Notes: generated by a model not told the origin, from the sequence alone. Counted from the stretch's first letter, positions 1 through 13,107 are shown. The stretch is DNA of 64,000 nucleotides from Pleurodeles waltl (GCF_031143425.1 NC_090444.1:1351916323-1351980322), one strand, 5' to 3'. Numbers and translations are program-made.

Positions 1-715
1 AATTTACTACTCAGACTTCAAATTAAGTACAATAAGAAAAATATTGGAGTTTGAAGAGGTCAGATTTACTATTCCTACTCAAACACAAGCAAAAGTATAT
101 AAAGAATTGGGCTTGGTGGGGCAGATTTTTTATTTTGCCTGTAACCGGAGCATTAGTTAACAAAGTGTTGGTCTTTACTATTCCTACTTCAACATAAGCA
201 ACAGTAGAAGTGTTGAACATGGAAGATAGTACATTTTCTATTCCCACTCATACATCAGCACATATGTGTAAGCAATGAACTTTGCAGATTTGCTATTTTC
301 ACTTCAGCCTAAGCAATGGTAAGAAAGGTGTTGGACATCAGAGAGGTCATGTTTACTATTACTACACCAAACTGAGCAACAATATGGTCAAGGATAGACT
401 TTAGAGGGTCAAGGCTTACTTTTCCCACTCCAAACTGACCATCAGTAGTAAAAATGTTGGACTTTGGAGGGATCATATTTACGATTCCCACATCAAACTG
501 AACAACAGAAGGGAAAAGTGTTGTATTTTTGAGAAGTTAGATTTACAATTCCCACTATACAATGACCAATAGTAGACAACATGTTTGGACTTATTTCCTC
601 TCCAGACTGAGTAAAAGTAGGGTAAATGTTAGTCTTTGGAGCAGCCATTTACTAATCACACTCCAAACTAACCAACAGTAAAAAAAATGTGGAATTTCGA
701 CGGATTGTGAGCCCC
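1..715 (+). repeat. Diverged ~60-bp minisatellite (direct orientation)
   Basis: The phrase 'tttactattcc(c/t)actc' followed by an A/C-rich stretch ('aaactgagcaacagta') and 'gtgttggactttgga' recurs about every 55-62 bases through this stretch. Copies are strongly diverged. The same family occurs at 3346-3515 in the same orientation and at 6431-7805 inverted. No coding capacity is credible here. Confidence 0.75.
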
Positions 716-2740
716 ATTTCTTGTGGCCTAATGTTGCTGGCCTTTGAACCCTGCACACTGTCATACAGTCCTCTGTTTAAATGCTGTGACCTCTAAAAGC
801 ATGACAAATTTGACCAAATCCTAATTGGTACATTTAACTTTCCAGTAAGTACATAGTATATGGTGCAAGAAATGCACCAATTGCTTGGAAAACTAAATGT
901 CACCTGTAGACTGTAGCACATATTGTACCATCCACTAGGCTGACAAGGAAACATGGCTTAGGCCTACTCGTTTAGCCTAACGGTTGAAACTTTCAAACCA
1001 GAAGGCAAAGCTGGCCAAATAGCCATTTTTGTCAGGAAGGAACTCTACTTCTAGATGTTGAGGTGGTCACCATTACATAGGCCTTGTAGCCCACAAGCTG
1101 CAGTGTCCAGTATTTAAAAGTAGACCATGTTAAAAATGAAGGCTGTCATGTTTCTCCAGTGACTATTTTTACTGTGTAGGGCCAGAGCAGTTCTGATGAG
1201 GAAAACAAAAGCACTAGTTTTATTATTTATTAAAAATCCAATTCAATTGTAAAACTCGATTTTTGATAAATATACAAGAAACAGAACTTTTAAACATTAC
1301 ACTTAACCTGCCTGGAGCTCCACTTGGGTAATTAGTATCCATCTGCCTGCAACTGCCATCCTTGTCAGTGCTTCCCCTTGATGGGGTGTGAAATAGCTCC
1401 CAGAGCACAAACACTGACATCAGCCTTTTGGCACAAAGACCAGGGTGTGAGGTGTGTGACTTATCCTCTTCCAGGAAAGGCAGCTGGGGATAGTTTAGGA
1501 ATTTCAACAACATGAAAGGGACCAGGATGAAGCTTGCATCTTCATAGTTCAGTGTAAAGTGAGAGAAGAGGAAGAGGGGTCTTTTGATTCCATGGTCAGC
1601 TGTAGCATGCCTGTCTCCATCCTAGTGGGAGGGAGAGCTGGTCACAAAGCCAGTTGGTGTCAGAGAAGAGAAGGGGAGTGCTCATTTCCTTAAGCAAACC
1701 TCTAGCTGTGCCACCAGCTTCCTCCACGGGCAGACGGTTTCTGCCATGCTGGATTATACTCAGAACAGTTCACTGTGAGATAGTTTCATTAAAAAAAAAC
1801 AGAATGTGCTGCAAAAGGGGAAAGGTTGCTCATGGGAACTTTTTTCATTAGATAGGAAGTGGCCGGGAGTTAACCCCGCTCACTGGAATTGTACAAAAAT
1901 GGTACCTTACACGTCACTCCTCAATACACATGTGGACCTTTGGATGGAAAGAAGAGGACTAGACGGCTGCCTGTGACCTGTGTGGAGTAAAAATGTACTG
2001 GATCTGCTTCAACTGTACCCAGGACAGAGATGAGGCCATTAAGAGTCAGTTGGCGTACCTCTGTGGCTACAGGGACACTAAAAGCTGCAATAGGCCTTTT
2101 CCTGCAGTGGCATGCTCACCAGTTACAACTAGACATTGCCTAGACCTTGTTGATGTGGCCTCTGCTGGATTGAGGTCTGACACCTACTTAAGCAAGGGCA
2201 CCATTTGGATGCAAGCCCATTTCTACAACTCTTTGTATATATCGGACTGTACTAAAATTCATTGGTGGATGCAAAGCAAACCTAATGCACCAACCATGGG
2301 ACACCTTCCTGACACAAAGCAACGTTCCCTTGCGTTACTTTTTTTTTTTTTTACGATAATCAACTTTGGTGTTTCTTTTCAAAAACCAAAATGGATTTTG
2401 TGTCGGTCTGAGTCAAAGAAGTTACACAAAATCTATGTAAATCTGGGCATGAGTCTTAACATAGAAATCTTAACTGTGCAAAGATACAACAATTATTCAA
2501 CTAACAAGAGGACTTTGGCAGGCATGAAAATTACATTTTCCTGTTGTATGGCCAGATAGAGCTTTCAACCTCATTAGGCATAAACTTTGACCAGGGCAGC
2601 TAGCTTCTTGTAGCTGAACTCCACTCCATTTCTGTCAGCCTGAAACTGTACCTATGCCCTGGTCAACAGTGAAAAATGAATTTTGATTGGTGCTTTACAT
2701 TGTGTTTGCGCTGTTTGCCTTGAAATTAGAGGTATATTTA
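716..2740. other. Non-coding stretch, no gene recognised
   Basis: No recognisable protein, RNA gene or bounded repeat was found. A 188-codon open frame at 1993-2559 (+) contains a T homopolymer near 2339-2352 and shows no domain, so it is treated as chance. The rest looks like old, unannotatable intergenic DNA. Confidence 0.5.
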
Positions 2741-3345
2741 GGATCCCCATTGCACCGCTGCACCACACAATGTGGTGCAAGAATAACACAAGCCCAAAAT
2801 GAGATTTATGAAGCCATGCAAGGCCAATTCATTTGGCCCTGAGTTGCTTCATAAATCTGGAGTAAAGCAACGCAGTGAAAATCGCTGCCCTGCACTACTC
2901 TGTCCCAGGGTGCCAGTACATTGGTTTTGCATGGGTGTTCACACGCAAAACCCATGGATTTTGATGCATTACTAGGTTTACCAGAAGTTATTACACCTGG
3001 GAATGTGTCAAAAACCTGCACCTCCCCAGTTGAGGCAAAATAAGGAGAAATACCTTTATTTTTCCATACAACTTCCTCCTTCTATACATGCTGCATTCTA
3101 CAACTCACATAGGAAGTGGAATATGCCTCAAGGGATTGTTTTTTTGCAGAGAGGTGCTCCGTCCTCAACAAACATAATCTTTCTTACAATGGAGGCACCT
3201 TTGCACCATGGTGCAAGATTGCCTGCGTTGGCGCTAGGCTGCCAAAATGGCACCAGCACGGGGAAAAAAACAGAAATGCTCAACAGGATGACTTGCATGA
3301 CTGCGCTGAGTCACTTGGCCATAAATATGGTCCTTAATTCATATC
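2741..3345. repeat. Two small MITE/SINE-like elements
   Basis: 2741-3005 and about 3110-3345 carry CpG-poor terms ('ttgcaccatggtgcaagatt', 'gcctgcgttggcgctaggct') that recur at 4730-5044, 54446-54690 and 55985-56590. The second piece ends in 'ggccataaatatggtcctta', resembling the terminal 'gggccatatttat' of larger Harbinger elements in this window. No coding capacity. Class is inferred from short length, internal hairpins and terminal similarity. Confidence 0.5.
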
Positions 3346-3515
3346 TCCAGTACTCCAAAGTGAGCAACAGTAGGGAAAATCTTAAAGTTTGGATGGGGTC
3401 GGATTTATTCTTTCCTCTCCAAACTGGGCAACTGTTGGGAAAATGTAGGACTTTGGAGTCATCAGATTTACTATTCCTACTCCGAACCTGGCAACAGCAT
3501 GGAAATGCTGGTTCT
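3346..3515 (+). repeat. Minisatellite fragment, same family as 1-715
   Basis: About three units of the ~60-bp repeat ('actccaaagtgagcaacagt', 'tttactattcctactccgaa') lie directly after the preceding MITE-like element, suggesting that element landed inside or beside a satellite block. Confidence 0.6.
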
Positions 3516-4729
3516 AAACTTTACACTTTGGCCTTCCTTTATTATCATTAGATTTTAATGTAATTTAAATGCTTCACCGACCAGTTACAAAGGTTCAGTT
3601 CCTGCATCTGTGTCAGTAATTGTCATCTGGTTAGGGATGATTATATCTATCCTTGTATGACCAATTCTAGGGCTCCACATTTTGGCCTTCCCTTATTCAC
3701 ATTCATTTTCACATTATTTTGTAAAAGGACGCCTGCCCTCTGAAATTTATTTAATCTGCACATTCTTTTACATAATTGACTTGAGCTGAACCTGTCATAA
3801 CATGTCAACTAACTGCCATTTCACCTTTTTGACACTAGAGCACAGGGTTTTATCCACTTTAAAGAAGTGTTCGTCTTTCCTTAGCTACATCACACATTCA
3901 GATTCCTCATTGTCCATCATCCGCAGGTGCCGAACGTTGTGGCAATTGTGTAACATAATACAATTTTTTTCCTTTTTTCATTTACTATAATGGTATTTAA
4001 TCACATCCAGTCCATCACCTTCTTGTGACAATTACAGCACCAGCTCTATGTTATTCTTACCCTCCCCAGCGTTGCTGATGGCCCGTAGTCCTTTATTTAT
4101 GTTCATACAGATGACACGCCCTATGCCACACACTTTCAGCTACTTCCACATTGTAGAAATACCATTTGCAGATGCTCCTATTCTCTCAGGTGAATTCACT
4201 GACTTCCACATAGAGGATTACTTGCCATACACATTCCTGGCCAGGAAGCATTCCCCACTTTACACCTCATGCCCTTGAAATAGTGGCACCAATGCCTGTT
4301 GGTGAGGGGTCCGATTTACTAAGCGTTTATTGGCATACCCGATTTCCAGGTTATGCTAAGCGTAATCAAGCGCAAGTCTCTATCAAAATACTCACAACCC
4401 ATCCCTCCCAGAGGGATTCCTTCTTATTTCCTACTCCCTAGGAAGGCAGCCCATGTATCCTGCATGGTGCACTGCAGTTATTGTGTGCATACCTGGAGGA
4501 ATTTTATTCAGAATTTCCACCACCCTGAGCAGACCACTCCAGTGAATTTCATCTACATTAGAAGTTACTTCTGGTTTTTATGGGTTTTTGCTTATCTTAA
4601 CCTCCTTATAGTCCTCCACCTATTTCTTTATTTTTATTTTTTAGAAATTACCTCCTTTGCTAGGACCAACGTTCCTTTGTTTCGTAAGTCCTAATTTTGT
4701 ATGGGTTTGTTCACTTTCTAAAGGCACAC
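3516..4729. other. Non-coding stretch, no gene recognised
   Basis: AT-rich unique-looking DNA. Several 60-113 codon open frames occur, but none shows a domain, splice structure or codon signal. Nothing further could be supported. Confidence 0.5.
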
Positions 4730-5044
4730 TTAGGGCCATACTTATGGCAAAGTGGTACAGTGCAGGACAGCAAGTCACCTTGCTGTGCTGCACTGTGTCA
4801 CTGGGGACGGGCAGGAATGCACTGTATTCAAGGCATACAGTGCACTCCTGTCCTTTCCCCCTGGGTTGGGGCACAATGGGCACCCTCGTGCCAATGCATG
4901 CTTGGTGCAAGGGTTCCCGTGTTGCATGCAGGATTGTTTTGGTGCAGGAAGGGGCACCTTCCTGCACAAAAGCAATCCTTAGAGGCACAATCCTCTATGT
5001 TGCGTGGTGCAAGCATAACCCAAAACTCTCATAAATATGCCCCT
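4730..5044 (+). mobile_element. MITE-like element with internal hairpin
   Basis: Begins 'agggccatacttatggc' and ends 'cataaatatgccccttag', giving short inverted ends of the 'gggccatatttat' type. Inside, 4931-4952 and 4957-4978 form a nearly perfect 22-bp stem around 'ggtgcaggaagg...ccttcctgcac'. The same hairpin occurs at 54545-54592 and, decayed, near 3135 and 56205. No coding capacity, so it is likely a non-autonomous DNA transposon. A SINE origin cannot be excluded. Confidence 0.55.
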
Positions 5045-6430
5045 TAGTTTCAAATACTTTTTTGGCCTTCTCACCCTCTCATTATTATTTTTATTCATTA
5101 ATTTACTCCCAGTCTCAACATTGGATTTTGGATAATTATATACTCCGTACATAGGAGACTTTATAATCAATTAGATACTGTGAAATCTATTGTTAAATGT
5201 TGTACATTTTTGTGAGCCTCAAAATCTACTTTGTGCTTTGAAGATCCCTCTCATCCTAACGATTACCCAATGTTTCTAACTTTTCATGGCAAAAATACTT
5301 TAATACTAATAGTTACCAAGGAGCACTGAACTTTCTTATTTACTCTCAATTTACAAATGCTCCACCGGAATATCCCTGGGTACTTGCACAAAATGTTGGA
5401 AAAAAAATACTGTGATACATAAATATAGTGCCAAGAATATTAGGATGTCAAAAATATTGTCAATAGGAATATCAAAAGTAAAAATATTATTTTAAGTGTT
5501 GTTTTCAATATCGTTGTCAAAATATTGATGTAGAAAGTATTGTTGTATGTAATATTGTTTGTGTTAAATAGTATGTCATTCATCATAGTGTTTGTTTCTA
5601 TATGTTTATTATTTCACTTGTCTTTTTAGTAAGATAACTTATTAGCTATAAAAGTATTGAAATTTGTATTTTTAGCTGTACTAATATATATAAATAAATA
5701 AAGGTTTTATACTTTTTTTAGTAGCAGGATATTGGGTTTTAGGAAAAAGGGTGGGGAGATATTTAAAAAGTTTGCATTTCAGAGTAAATGTTATGTTGAT
5801 TATTTTAGTAATATGCAAAATGGTATTTTATGATTTTTTTTAAATTATTTTGTTACATTATCATTTTTAATACATTTTAATGTATAATAAATGAAAATAG
5901 ATGCTAATGATATTAATCTAAGAAAATGAAATACTAAGCAATATTTAAATTAGAAAACTAATTTAAAAAGAAAAAGCATATAAATTTTTTTTACTAAAGT
6001 AAAATAATTATATTTTTTATATAAACGTTTTACATTTTATAATTTTTGGGGAAAATAAATATAAATAGCTCATTTTTTGTTATAAAAGTTAAAATTGACA
6101 TTAAAAATGTATCTTTTATGTTTTTAAAAATAGGTATTATAAATCTTTATGCAATGTTAATTATGGATAATGAATTTATTTTTTATTTATGATTTAAAGG
6201 TTAGGAATGGTAGTAAATAGTTTTAAAAATATATATTAATCATTAATAGTAATAAACATATTTTTTACATGTTAATGTTTAGATATGAGTATATAGGTTT
6301 GTAGTTTTGTTAAGTGTGTTTTTACATTAAACTTTAGTTTATTTTACAGTTACAAAAACTATCTTTGAGTGTGGATATTGATTGCGTCTATAAAATGTTT
6401 AATTTTTATTACCTTGTTTAAAATGTTTTA
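5045..6430. other. AT-rich non-coding DNA
   Basis: Very AT-rich, with many short A and T runs (about 5560-6420). No open frame of note and no recognisable element. Confidence 0.6.
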
Positions 6431-7805
6431 AAGGCAGTCAAAATAGTGAATTTGACCTCTTTAGCACCCAACACCTTCTTCAAATGGGCTTAGATTGGAG
6501 TTGGAATAGTAAACTCCCTTTTAGTGTCCAACATCTTCCCCGAATATGGTTAGATTGGAGTAGGAATAGTAAATGTCACCCTTTTAGTGTCCAACACCAT
6601 CCCTCAGTTTGGGTATATTGGAGTTGGAATGGTAAATCCCACCTCTTTAGTGTCTAACACCTTCCCCCAGTATTGTTACATTGGAGTGGGAATAGTAAAT
6701 GTCAGCCTTTTAGTGTCTAACACCGTCCCCAAGTTGGTCAAATTGGGGTGGGAATAGTAAATGTCATTCCTTTGTTGTTCAACACAGTTTCACAAAGTGG
6801 TTAATATTGCAGAGGGAGTGTAAATTTCACCTTTTTAGTGTCCAACACCTTCGTCACCTTGGTATAGATTGGAGTGAGATTAACAAATCCCACCCCTTTA
6901 GTGTCTAACACCTTACCCTAATGTGGATACATTGGAGTGGAAATAGTAGATGTCACTCTTTTATTGTCCAACACCTTTCCTAAATTGATATATGATGGAG
7001 TGGGATTAGTGAATAATATCCTTTTAGTGTACACACTTTTCCCAAATTGGTTTAGTTTGGAGTGGGAATAGGAACTTACACCCCTTTATTGTCCAGCACT
7101 TCCCCAAATTGGTTTAGATTTGAGTGGGAATGGTAAATGTAATCTCTTTAGTATCCATCATTGTTCCCAAATTGGTTTAGATTGGAGTGGGGATAGTATT
7201 TTCCATCTGTTTAATGTCCAATACCTTCTTCAAAGTGGTATAGATTAGAGTCGGAATAATAAATGTTACAATTTCCCAAATGTTACTCTTCCCCAAATGT
7301 CTATAGGTTGGAGGGGGGACAGTAAATGGCAGCCCTTTAGTGTCCAACAGTTTCCTCAAATTTGTTATGATTGGAGCAAGAATAGTGAATAATACCCCTT
7401 TAGTGTTCATCATGATCTCCAAATTGGTTTAGATTGGAATGGGAATAGTAAATGTAATCTCTTTAGTATCCACCACTGTTCCCAAATTGGTTTAGATTGG
7501 AATGGGGATAGTATTTTCCATCTGTTAAGTGTCCAATACCTTCTTCAAATTGGTGTAGTTGAGAGTGGGAATAGTAAATGTTACAATTTCCCAAATGTTA
7601 CTCTTCCTCAAATTTCTATAGGTTGGGGGGGGGGGACAGTAAATGATACCCTTTTTGTGTCCAACGGTTTCCTCAAATTTGTTACGATTGGAGCAAGAAT
7701 AGTAAATAACACCCCTTTAGTGTTCAACATGGTCTCCAAATTGGTTTAGATTGGAATGGGAATAGTAAATATCACCCATTTAGTGTCCAACACTTTCTTA
7801 AAAAT
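6431..7805 (-). repeat. ~63-bp minisatellite array with 315-bp higher-order unit
   Basis: About 21 tandem units of 'tttagtgtccaacacctt' + 'cccaaattggtttagattgg' + 'agtgggaatagtaaat' with a period near 61-64 bases. It is the reverse complement of the family at 1-715. A five-unit block starting at 7153 repeats at 7468, a 315-bp higher-order period. The small minus-strand open frame within it (7177-7422) is a by-product of the repeat. Confidence 0.85.
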
Positions 7806-8153
7806 GGTTTTATTTATTATAATGTTAGTCTGAAATTAGTTGTTTTCATTTTATTTGTATGTAGCTGAAATAGTATTATTTCATTAGTAATGTTGTTGTT
7901 TAGAAATGTAATTAAAATAGTTGCATGTATGTAAGCAATAATATAATTCATTACATTTTTATAGAGTAAAGATGTAACACATTTTTCTCCTTTTATTTAT
8001 CTTTTTTCAAATTGAAGTTAATAAATATTTTATGTTTTTAAACATATATTTCAACTTAAAAATAAATATTTATATAGATAAATAAAAGAATGTTTAATTA
8101 CTTTTTTTATTATTAAATAAAAATATAAATTATATTTAAATAATATTGCATGG
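7806..8153. other. AT-rich non-coding DNA
   Basis: AT-rich spacer between the minisatellite and the next element. No gene seen. Confidence 0.6.
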
Positions 8154-9900
8154 TGTTAGACCTGGCATCCTTGGCATGGTTTCCCCTGACTTTTTGCTTT
8201 CAGACCTCCTGTTTTGCTGATCTCATTTCTGTGGATTTTAGCACTATGGGCAGTTTACCACTGTTAACCAGTGGTAAAGTGCATGTGCTCTCTACTTAAA
8301 GCATTGTAACAAGGGAAGATACACAATTGGCATATTTAATTCATATAGAAGTCCCTAGTAAAGAGCACTGCCTGTGCCCAGGACCTGTAAATTAAATGAT
8401 ACTTGTAGGCCTGCAGCACTGATTGTGTCACCCACTCCGGGAGCACTTCAAACACGTGTTGGGCCTGCCATTGCACAGCCTGTACATGCAGTTTAAAACT
8501 GCCATGTCGACCTGGCAAGTGAAGCCTTTTGCCAGGCCTGAACCTTCCTTTTTAATACATATGTCATCCCTAAAGACGGGGGCAGTGCATTTAAAAAGAA
8601 AGATTTATAATTTTAAGTTGTGCATGTCCTAGAAGTGAAAAAATCTTAACTTCGATTTTCACTGCAAAAAGGCATATCTCGCCCTTAGGATAGCATTGGG
8701 ATTACCTCATTACATTATATAAGTGTAATTTCTAATTGGGAAGAGATATAACCAACGAGTTTGGTGTCTCTGGAATTACAATTTAAAATCACAACTTTTG
8801 GTTAAATCAGATTTTAAATTGTAATTTTGAAAATGCCAATTTTAGAAAGTTGCCAGTTTCTTTAGCCAATTTAGAGCCTTCTGCATGTTACCAAATACAC
8901 GTCTAGGGTAGGTGGCAGCTGGGCTTTGTACAGTCCCCCAGGCAGCGCAATCAAAGTGAGCATAGGTGTGACTGATAGGCCATCCACATCCTGATAGGCC
9001 ATCCTGGGCAGAACGGGAGGGAGGAGCCGACATTGCACCTGACTAGGTTTTGTCCTGTCCTCAAACAAAGGGCTGCATACCCCCCTGCAGTGCATCTGGA
9101 GTCAGGGCAGGAAAGCCAGTGATTATGTGCATTACAAAGGCATATTTTTGAAGTCTCCTTTACTTCAAAGGCACCACTGGGTATACAAACTGGACGTCTG
9201 TCCCTACCACTTCAAAACTCTTCTGAACCTGTGGATACTCTGCCAGAAAGACTTCCACCCTGCTGGACTGCTAATTTGCTGGACTCCAGCTCTGTTGTGC
9301 TGACCTGCTGACATCCTTACCTGGGAGTGAGAAGGACTGGACCTGCATCTCACCAACCCAGAACCAAAGTGACTCCAAAGGTTTGCTGGCTTGCCTCCTG
9401 TTTTTTGAAGTCTCAGGGACACAAAAGACTTCCATCTCACCTGCTATAGCACCAGGATTCTAACAACTGTGAGACTTGTTATACCAAATGGTGCCAATCC
9501 AGTCAGGGCCCTTGAACGTTGATATGAAATGCTGCTCCAGTCAAATCAATGCACCCCTACTTCTGCGCGGATCAGAACTGGTGCATCGCCACTGTTGCAT
9601 AGATCAGAACTGCCGCATCAGCCCCCATTGCATAGATCATAGTCGAGGCATCACCTCTCCAGAGCAGATTGACCTCAGCACATCACCTTCTGAACTGCTG
9701 CCTCTTGGATCCAACGCATCGCAGGTGTTGTGTGGAGAAAATCGATGCATTTCACTATTGCGTGGAAAGGATCAACACTTCATCTCCACTGCGGGGACTG
9801 ACACAGATGAATCCTTGGCATTGCACAGTACTGTGCCCACACAACTCCTATTACTGCCAGGGAACCTCCACAGGAAAGGGCATCAAGTGGCAGGCAGGCA
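8154..9900 (+). mobile_element. LTR-like interspersed repeat, copy 1 (right end unresolved)
   Basis: Starts 'tgttagacctggcatcc' and shares a series of blocks with the minus strand of 10530-13107: 'agcac...tttaccactg', 'accagtg(g/c)taaagtgc', 'ggcctgcagc', 'cacccact', 'ctggcaagt' and 'cctaaag'. The two are therefore copies of one family in opposite orientations. No gag, protease, reverse transcriptase or integrase is visible, so this is a non-autonomous LTR element or solo LTR. The right boundary with the Myb-like pseudogene remnant at about 9900 is unclear; 9480-9850 may be a separate repeat. Confidence 0.5.
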
Positions 9901-10529
9901 CCTCAGGGATTATCCTTGGTGGGGGGGGGGTCCGATTTGGGATGGGTGGGTGTGGGAGCGGTGGACTGTTTCTTAGGATGGGTGGGCTTCTTTTTGGGGG
10001 GTACAGGTATGAGTGCTTGCATGGGGGGGCAGGTGTGACGGGGGCTTTGATGTGGAAGGGATGGGTTGGGATGTGGATTGGGGCCTCTTGGGTTTGAGAC
10101 AGAGTGGAGGTAACAGGGGAAAGGGCAAGGTCAAAGTGGAAACTCTCCTTCAGAACACAGGGACAGGCATCAGAAGGGGTTGAGGATTTGAAGGTTGAGG
10201 GGGTGGTCATCTGCTGTGTGGGTGTAGATGTCTTGGGCGGGGTGTGCATGTGTGAGGTATGCTTCTGTTTAGGTGGTGCCTTTTGTGTGTGTGTGTGTGG
10301 GCATTTGTGTGCCTTTGGGACTGGGAGGTGGAGGTGCTAGGGATGGATGGTGGATGTGTGTGCGTCTGTCGAGGTGATGTCTCCAGGTATGCTGGTAGTG
10401 GTGGATGTTTGTGTGTCTGCAGGGGTAGTGTCTGCAGGCATGTGGGTGTGGTGGATGTCTGTGTGTCTGTTGGGGTGGTGTCTGTGGGTATGGTGGGTAT
10501 GGTGGATATGACAATGCCAGTTGTGGTGG
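9900..10529 (-). pseudogene. Harbinger Myb-B-like protein, 3' part (split by LTR-like element)
   Basis: Read on the minus strand this gives a Thr/Pro/Ser-rich sequence with landmarks also found in the Myb-B tail at 44728-46379: 'PxPKGTQMPTHT' against 'PLPKVHKRSHTP', and 'KESFHFDLALSP' against 'KKLFLSNLELFP'. It continues the exon found at 13108-13886; the 10530-13107 element lies between the two halves. Frameshifts and CA/TG expansion have destroyed the frame. The original role was probably an accessory protein of a Harbinger transposon. Confidence 0.6.
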
Positions 10530-13107
10530 TGTTGGGAATAGGGTTTCTAGTTGGCCAGGGTATGCACCTCAGCCAGGCAGAACCTACCCACTCTAGTCAG
10601 GGCAAGGGAGTTACACGTCCAAGATAACCCCTGCTCGCCCCCTTGGTAGCTTGGCACGAGCAGTCAGGCCTATCCCAGAGGCAATGTGTAAAGCTTTTGC
10701 ACAACACACACAACACATGTGACACAGTATCCCTACCACCAAGGAAACACACCACTAGATCATATGAAAATATACTGTATTGTACACAACACCATTATTA
10801 GACCAAACATCACATATCAGTAGTATTCTGCTCCCTTAGCAGTTGTCAGAACGTTACACATTAGTTATTCTGCAAACTAGCAGTAGTCACATATAACAGA
10901 CAGGTTACTCAGTATTCTGCAACATAAACAGTAGTCAGAAAAAAACGTTATTACAACAAAGCACTTGTCATAAGAATACCATAAATGCCCATATTAGGAA
11001 CATTAGAAAACACATGGCAAGTTAGAAAAACAAATTAGTATGGTATGCCCATAATAAAAACATTTGCATACATATCTATAGCACATCATAACCAGGTAGG
11101 CAATATATGTGTTCACAAAGTCTGTAGCAAGAACTAAGAATATATATTATCCCTTTAGGGAATACCTGTTTTAATGATGGAGGCACCTCCAGTGCCTTGA
11201 AGATGAAAAATGTAGGCCCCTGGCCCTCCGGGTGGCCTCTACTACTTTGAGGCCGTGGAGGGTGGCACGCACCTCCTTTATGCTGTAGACAGGCCCCCCC
11301 AGGGGCCTGTGATTACTGGGAGCCCCCCTGGGCCTCAACTTGCCCTCCTTAGGCGGACCAAAGTCCTTCAAAGTAGCATAGGGGGTGGGGGGTGCCATGC
11401 ACGCCTTCTGTTCGGTGACGGGCACCTCCTGAGGCCTGCGATCGCTTGGGGTCCCACCCGGGCCTGTACCGACCCTTTGAGTCAGCGGGGGGCCACATGC
11501 TTGCACTGGCCCACGAGGGGCCAACAAAGGGTCCGCCGCGTGGGCGAGCCTCCAGTGAGGCTGCTGCCCAACCCACAGATAAAACAGGAGCCCTCCGAGG
11601 CTCGGCAGGCGAAGAAGAGGTGCCCTCCTTTCCTTCCTGCCTACGTCTACGTTCTGGCCTAGAGCACGGGGTGCTCTATAGAGCAGACCCCACCCCGGGA
11701 GCACGCTTGCTCCGGTTTGTGCAAAATAAGGTTTTCTTCATGCCCCGGGGGCACCAGGAAGCGTGCTCCCCTCGCGCTTAGGTTAAACAGCTTCCCGGGC
11801 TGCGGCGCTGATTTCAGCACCAGGATGCGCTTTTTCAAAAGCAATTGGACAACAAATGAAACCTGGGTCGGGGCGGTGATTCTCCCCTTGCCACAAATCG
11901 GAGAGAGCGCTCTCCAAGGCGCTAGTAGCAGCACTTTCCACAGCGCCACTTCCAAATATCGGGAGAAGCACTCCTGATGTCTGCAGTTCGTCGCAAGGGT
12001 CAGGGGCCACAGCACCCTGCCCCTGGGGGGGCTCAAGTCTTTAGGAAAAAGGCTCACAAGGGGAGGGCCTCAGCAACAGGCCAGCACAGAGGATGTGAGC
12101 AGGTAGCAAGTCCCTTACAGTGACCAGTCAGGTCACAGGTCAGCACAACAGCAGCAGTCCTTGGCGGTCCCTGGTGAGTCCTTCCAGCCCTTTGTGTCCA
12201 GTTCCATGATGATTCCAAGAGTCCCTATTGTGTGAGGCCAAGGCACAGCCTTTACAAATGTAGGTGCGCCCCGCCTCTCCCTTCTCTCAGCCCAGGAAGA
12301 CAATTCAGTATGTAGATGCACCTCTGTGACACCTCCACCCTCCCTGTGTACAGGCTGTCTGAAAAGTATGCACAAAGCCCCAACTTTCACTCTGCCCAGA
12401 TGTGGATTGGAGTCAAGCTGCAAGACGCCAGAGTTATAAGCACAGAGAAATGTGCACTTTCTAGAAGTGGCATTTCAGTCATAGTAATAGAAAATACACC
12501 TACACCAGTAAGCAGCATTTATTATCACCATCACAACCATACCAAACATGCCTACGCTACCCCTCATAAATCAGACAATACCCCTTACACATAAGGCAGG
12601 GCATTTCTATCGCCATCCTATGAGAAGGCAGCACTCACAGCAGTGAGACACCGAGTTAGGCTGTTTGTCACTACCAGGACAGGCCACGCAACCTGGCACA
12701 TGTCCTGCCTTCTACATACATGGCACCCTGCCCATTGGGCTAGCTAGGGCGTACCTTAGGGGTGACTTACATGTAGTAAAAGGGGTGTTCTGTGCCTGGC
12801 AAGTAAATTTAGATGCCAGGTCCCTTTGGCAGAAAACTGCACACACAGGCCCTGTGCTAGCAGGCCTGAGACAGGTTTGAAGGTCTACTTCAGTGGGTGG
12901 CGCAAGCAGCGCTGCAGGCCCTCTATGGGTATAGAGATACCACTGTACAATTAGGTATAAGTCAATCACACCAACTTTAGATGGGAGAGCACCCGCACTT
13001 TAGCACTGGTCAGCAGTGATAAAGTGCTCAGATCCAACAGCAACAGGTCAGAACAAATAGGAGGAAGGAGGCAAAAAGACTGGGGATGACCCTGCATAAG
13101 TCCAACA
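10530..13107 (-). mobile_element. LTR-like element, TG..CA ends, 5-bp target duplication GGTGG
   Basis: On the plus strand the element runs from TGTTGGGAATAG at 10530 to GTCCAACA at 13107, so the ends are short inverted repeats with canonical TG..CA. The preceding five bases (10525-10529) and following five (13108-13112) are both GGTGG, the target duplication length usual for LTR retroelements. It interrupts a Myb-B-like exon that continues on either side. The interior (2,578 bp) has no retroviral-type gene. GC-rich open frames at 11171-12057 occur on both strands with no domain. It is either a long solo LTR or a non-autonomous LTR element, oriented opposite to its relative at 8154. Confidence 0.7.

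Noticed and set aside
1993..2559. 188-codon plus-strand open frame
   Set aside because: Contains a poly-T-derived Phe run, has no domain, splice or codon signal and no neighbour that would explain it.
8700..9100. Possible tRNA- or 5S-derived SINE promoter (A/B boxes)
   Set aside because: No convincing A-box/B-box pair with correct spacing was seen in the repeats of this window.
9476..10097. Plus-strand frames of 142-166 codons
   Set aside because: Overlap the opposite-strand Myb-B-like remnant and a repeat boundary; composition explains them.
11171..12057. GC-rich open frames up to 177 codons on both strands
   Set aside because: Lie inside the LTR-like element, overlap on both strands as expected for high-GC DNA, and carry no retroelement domain.
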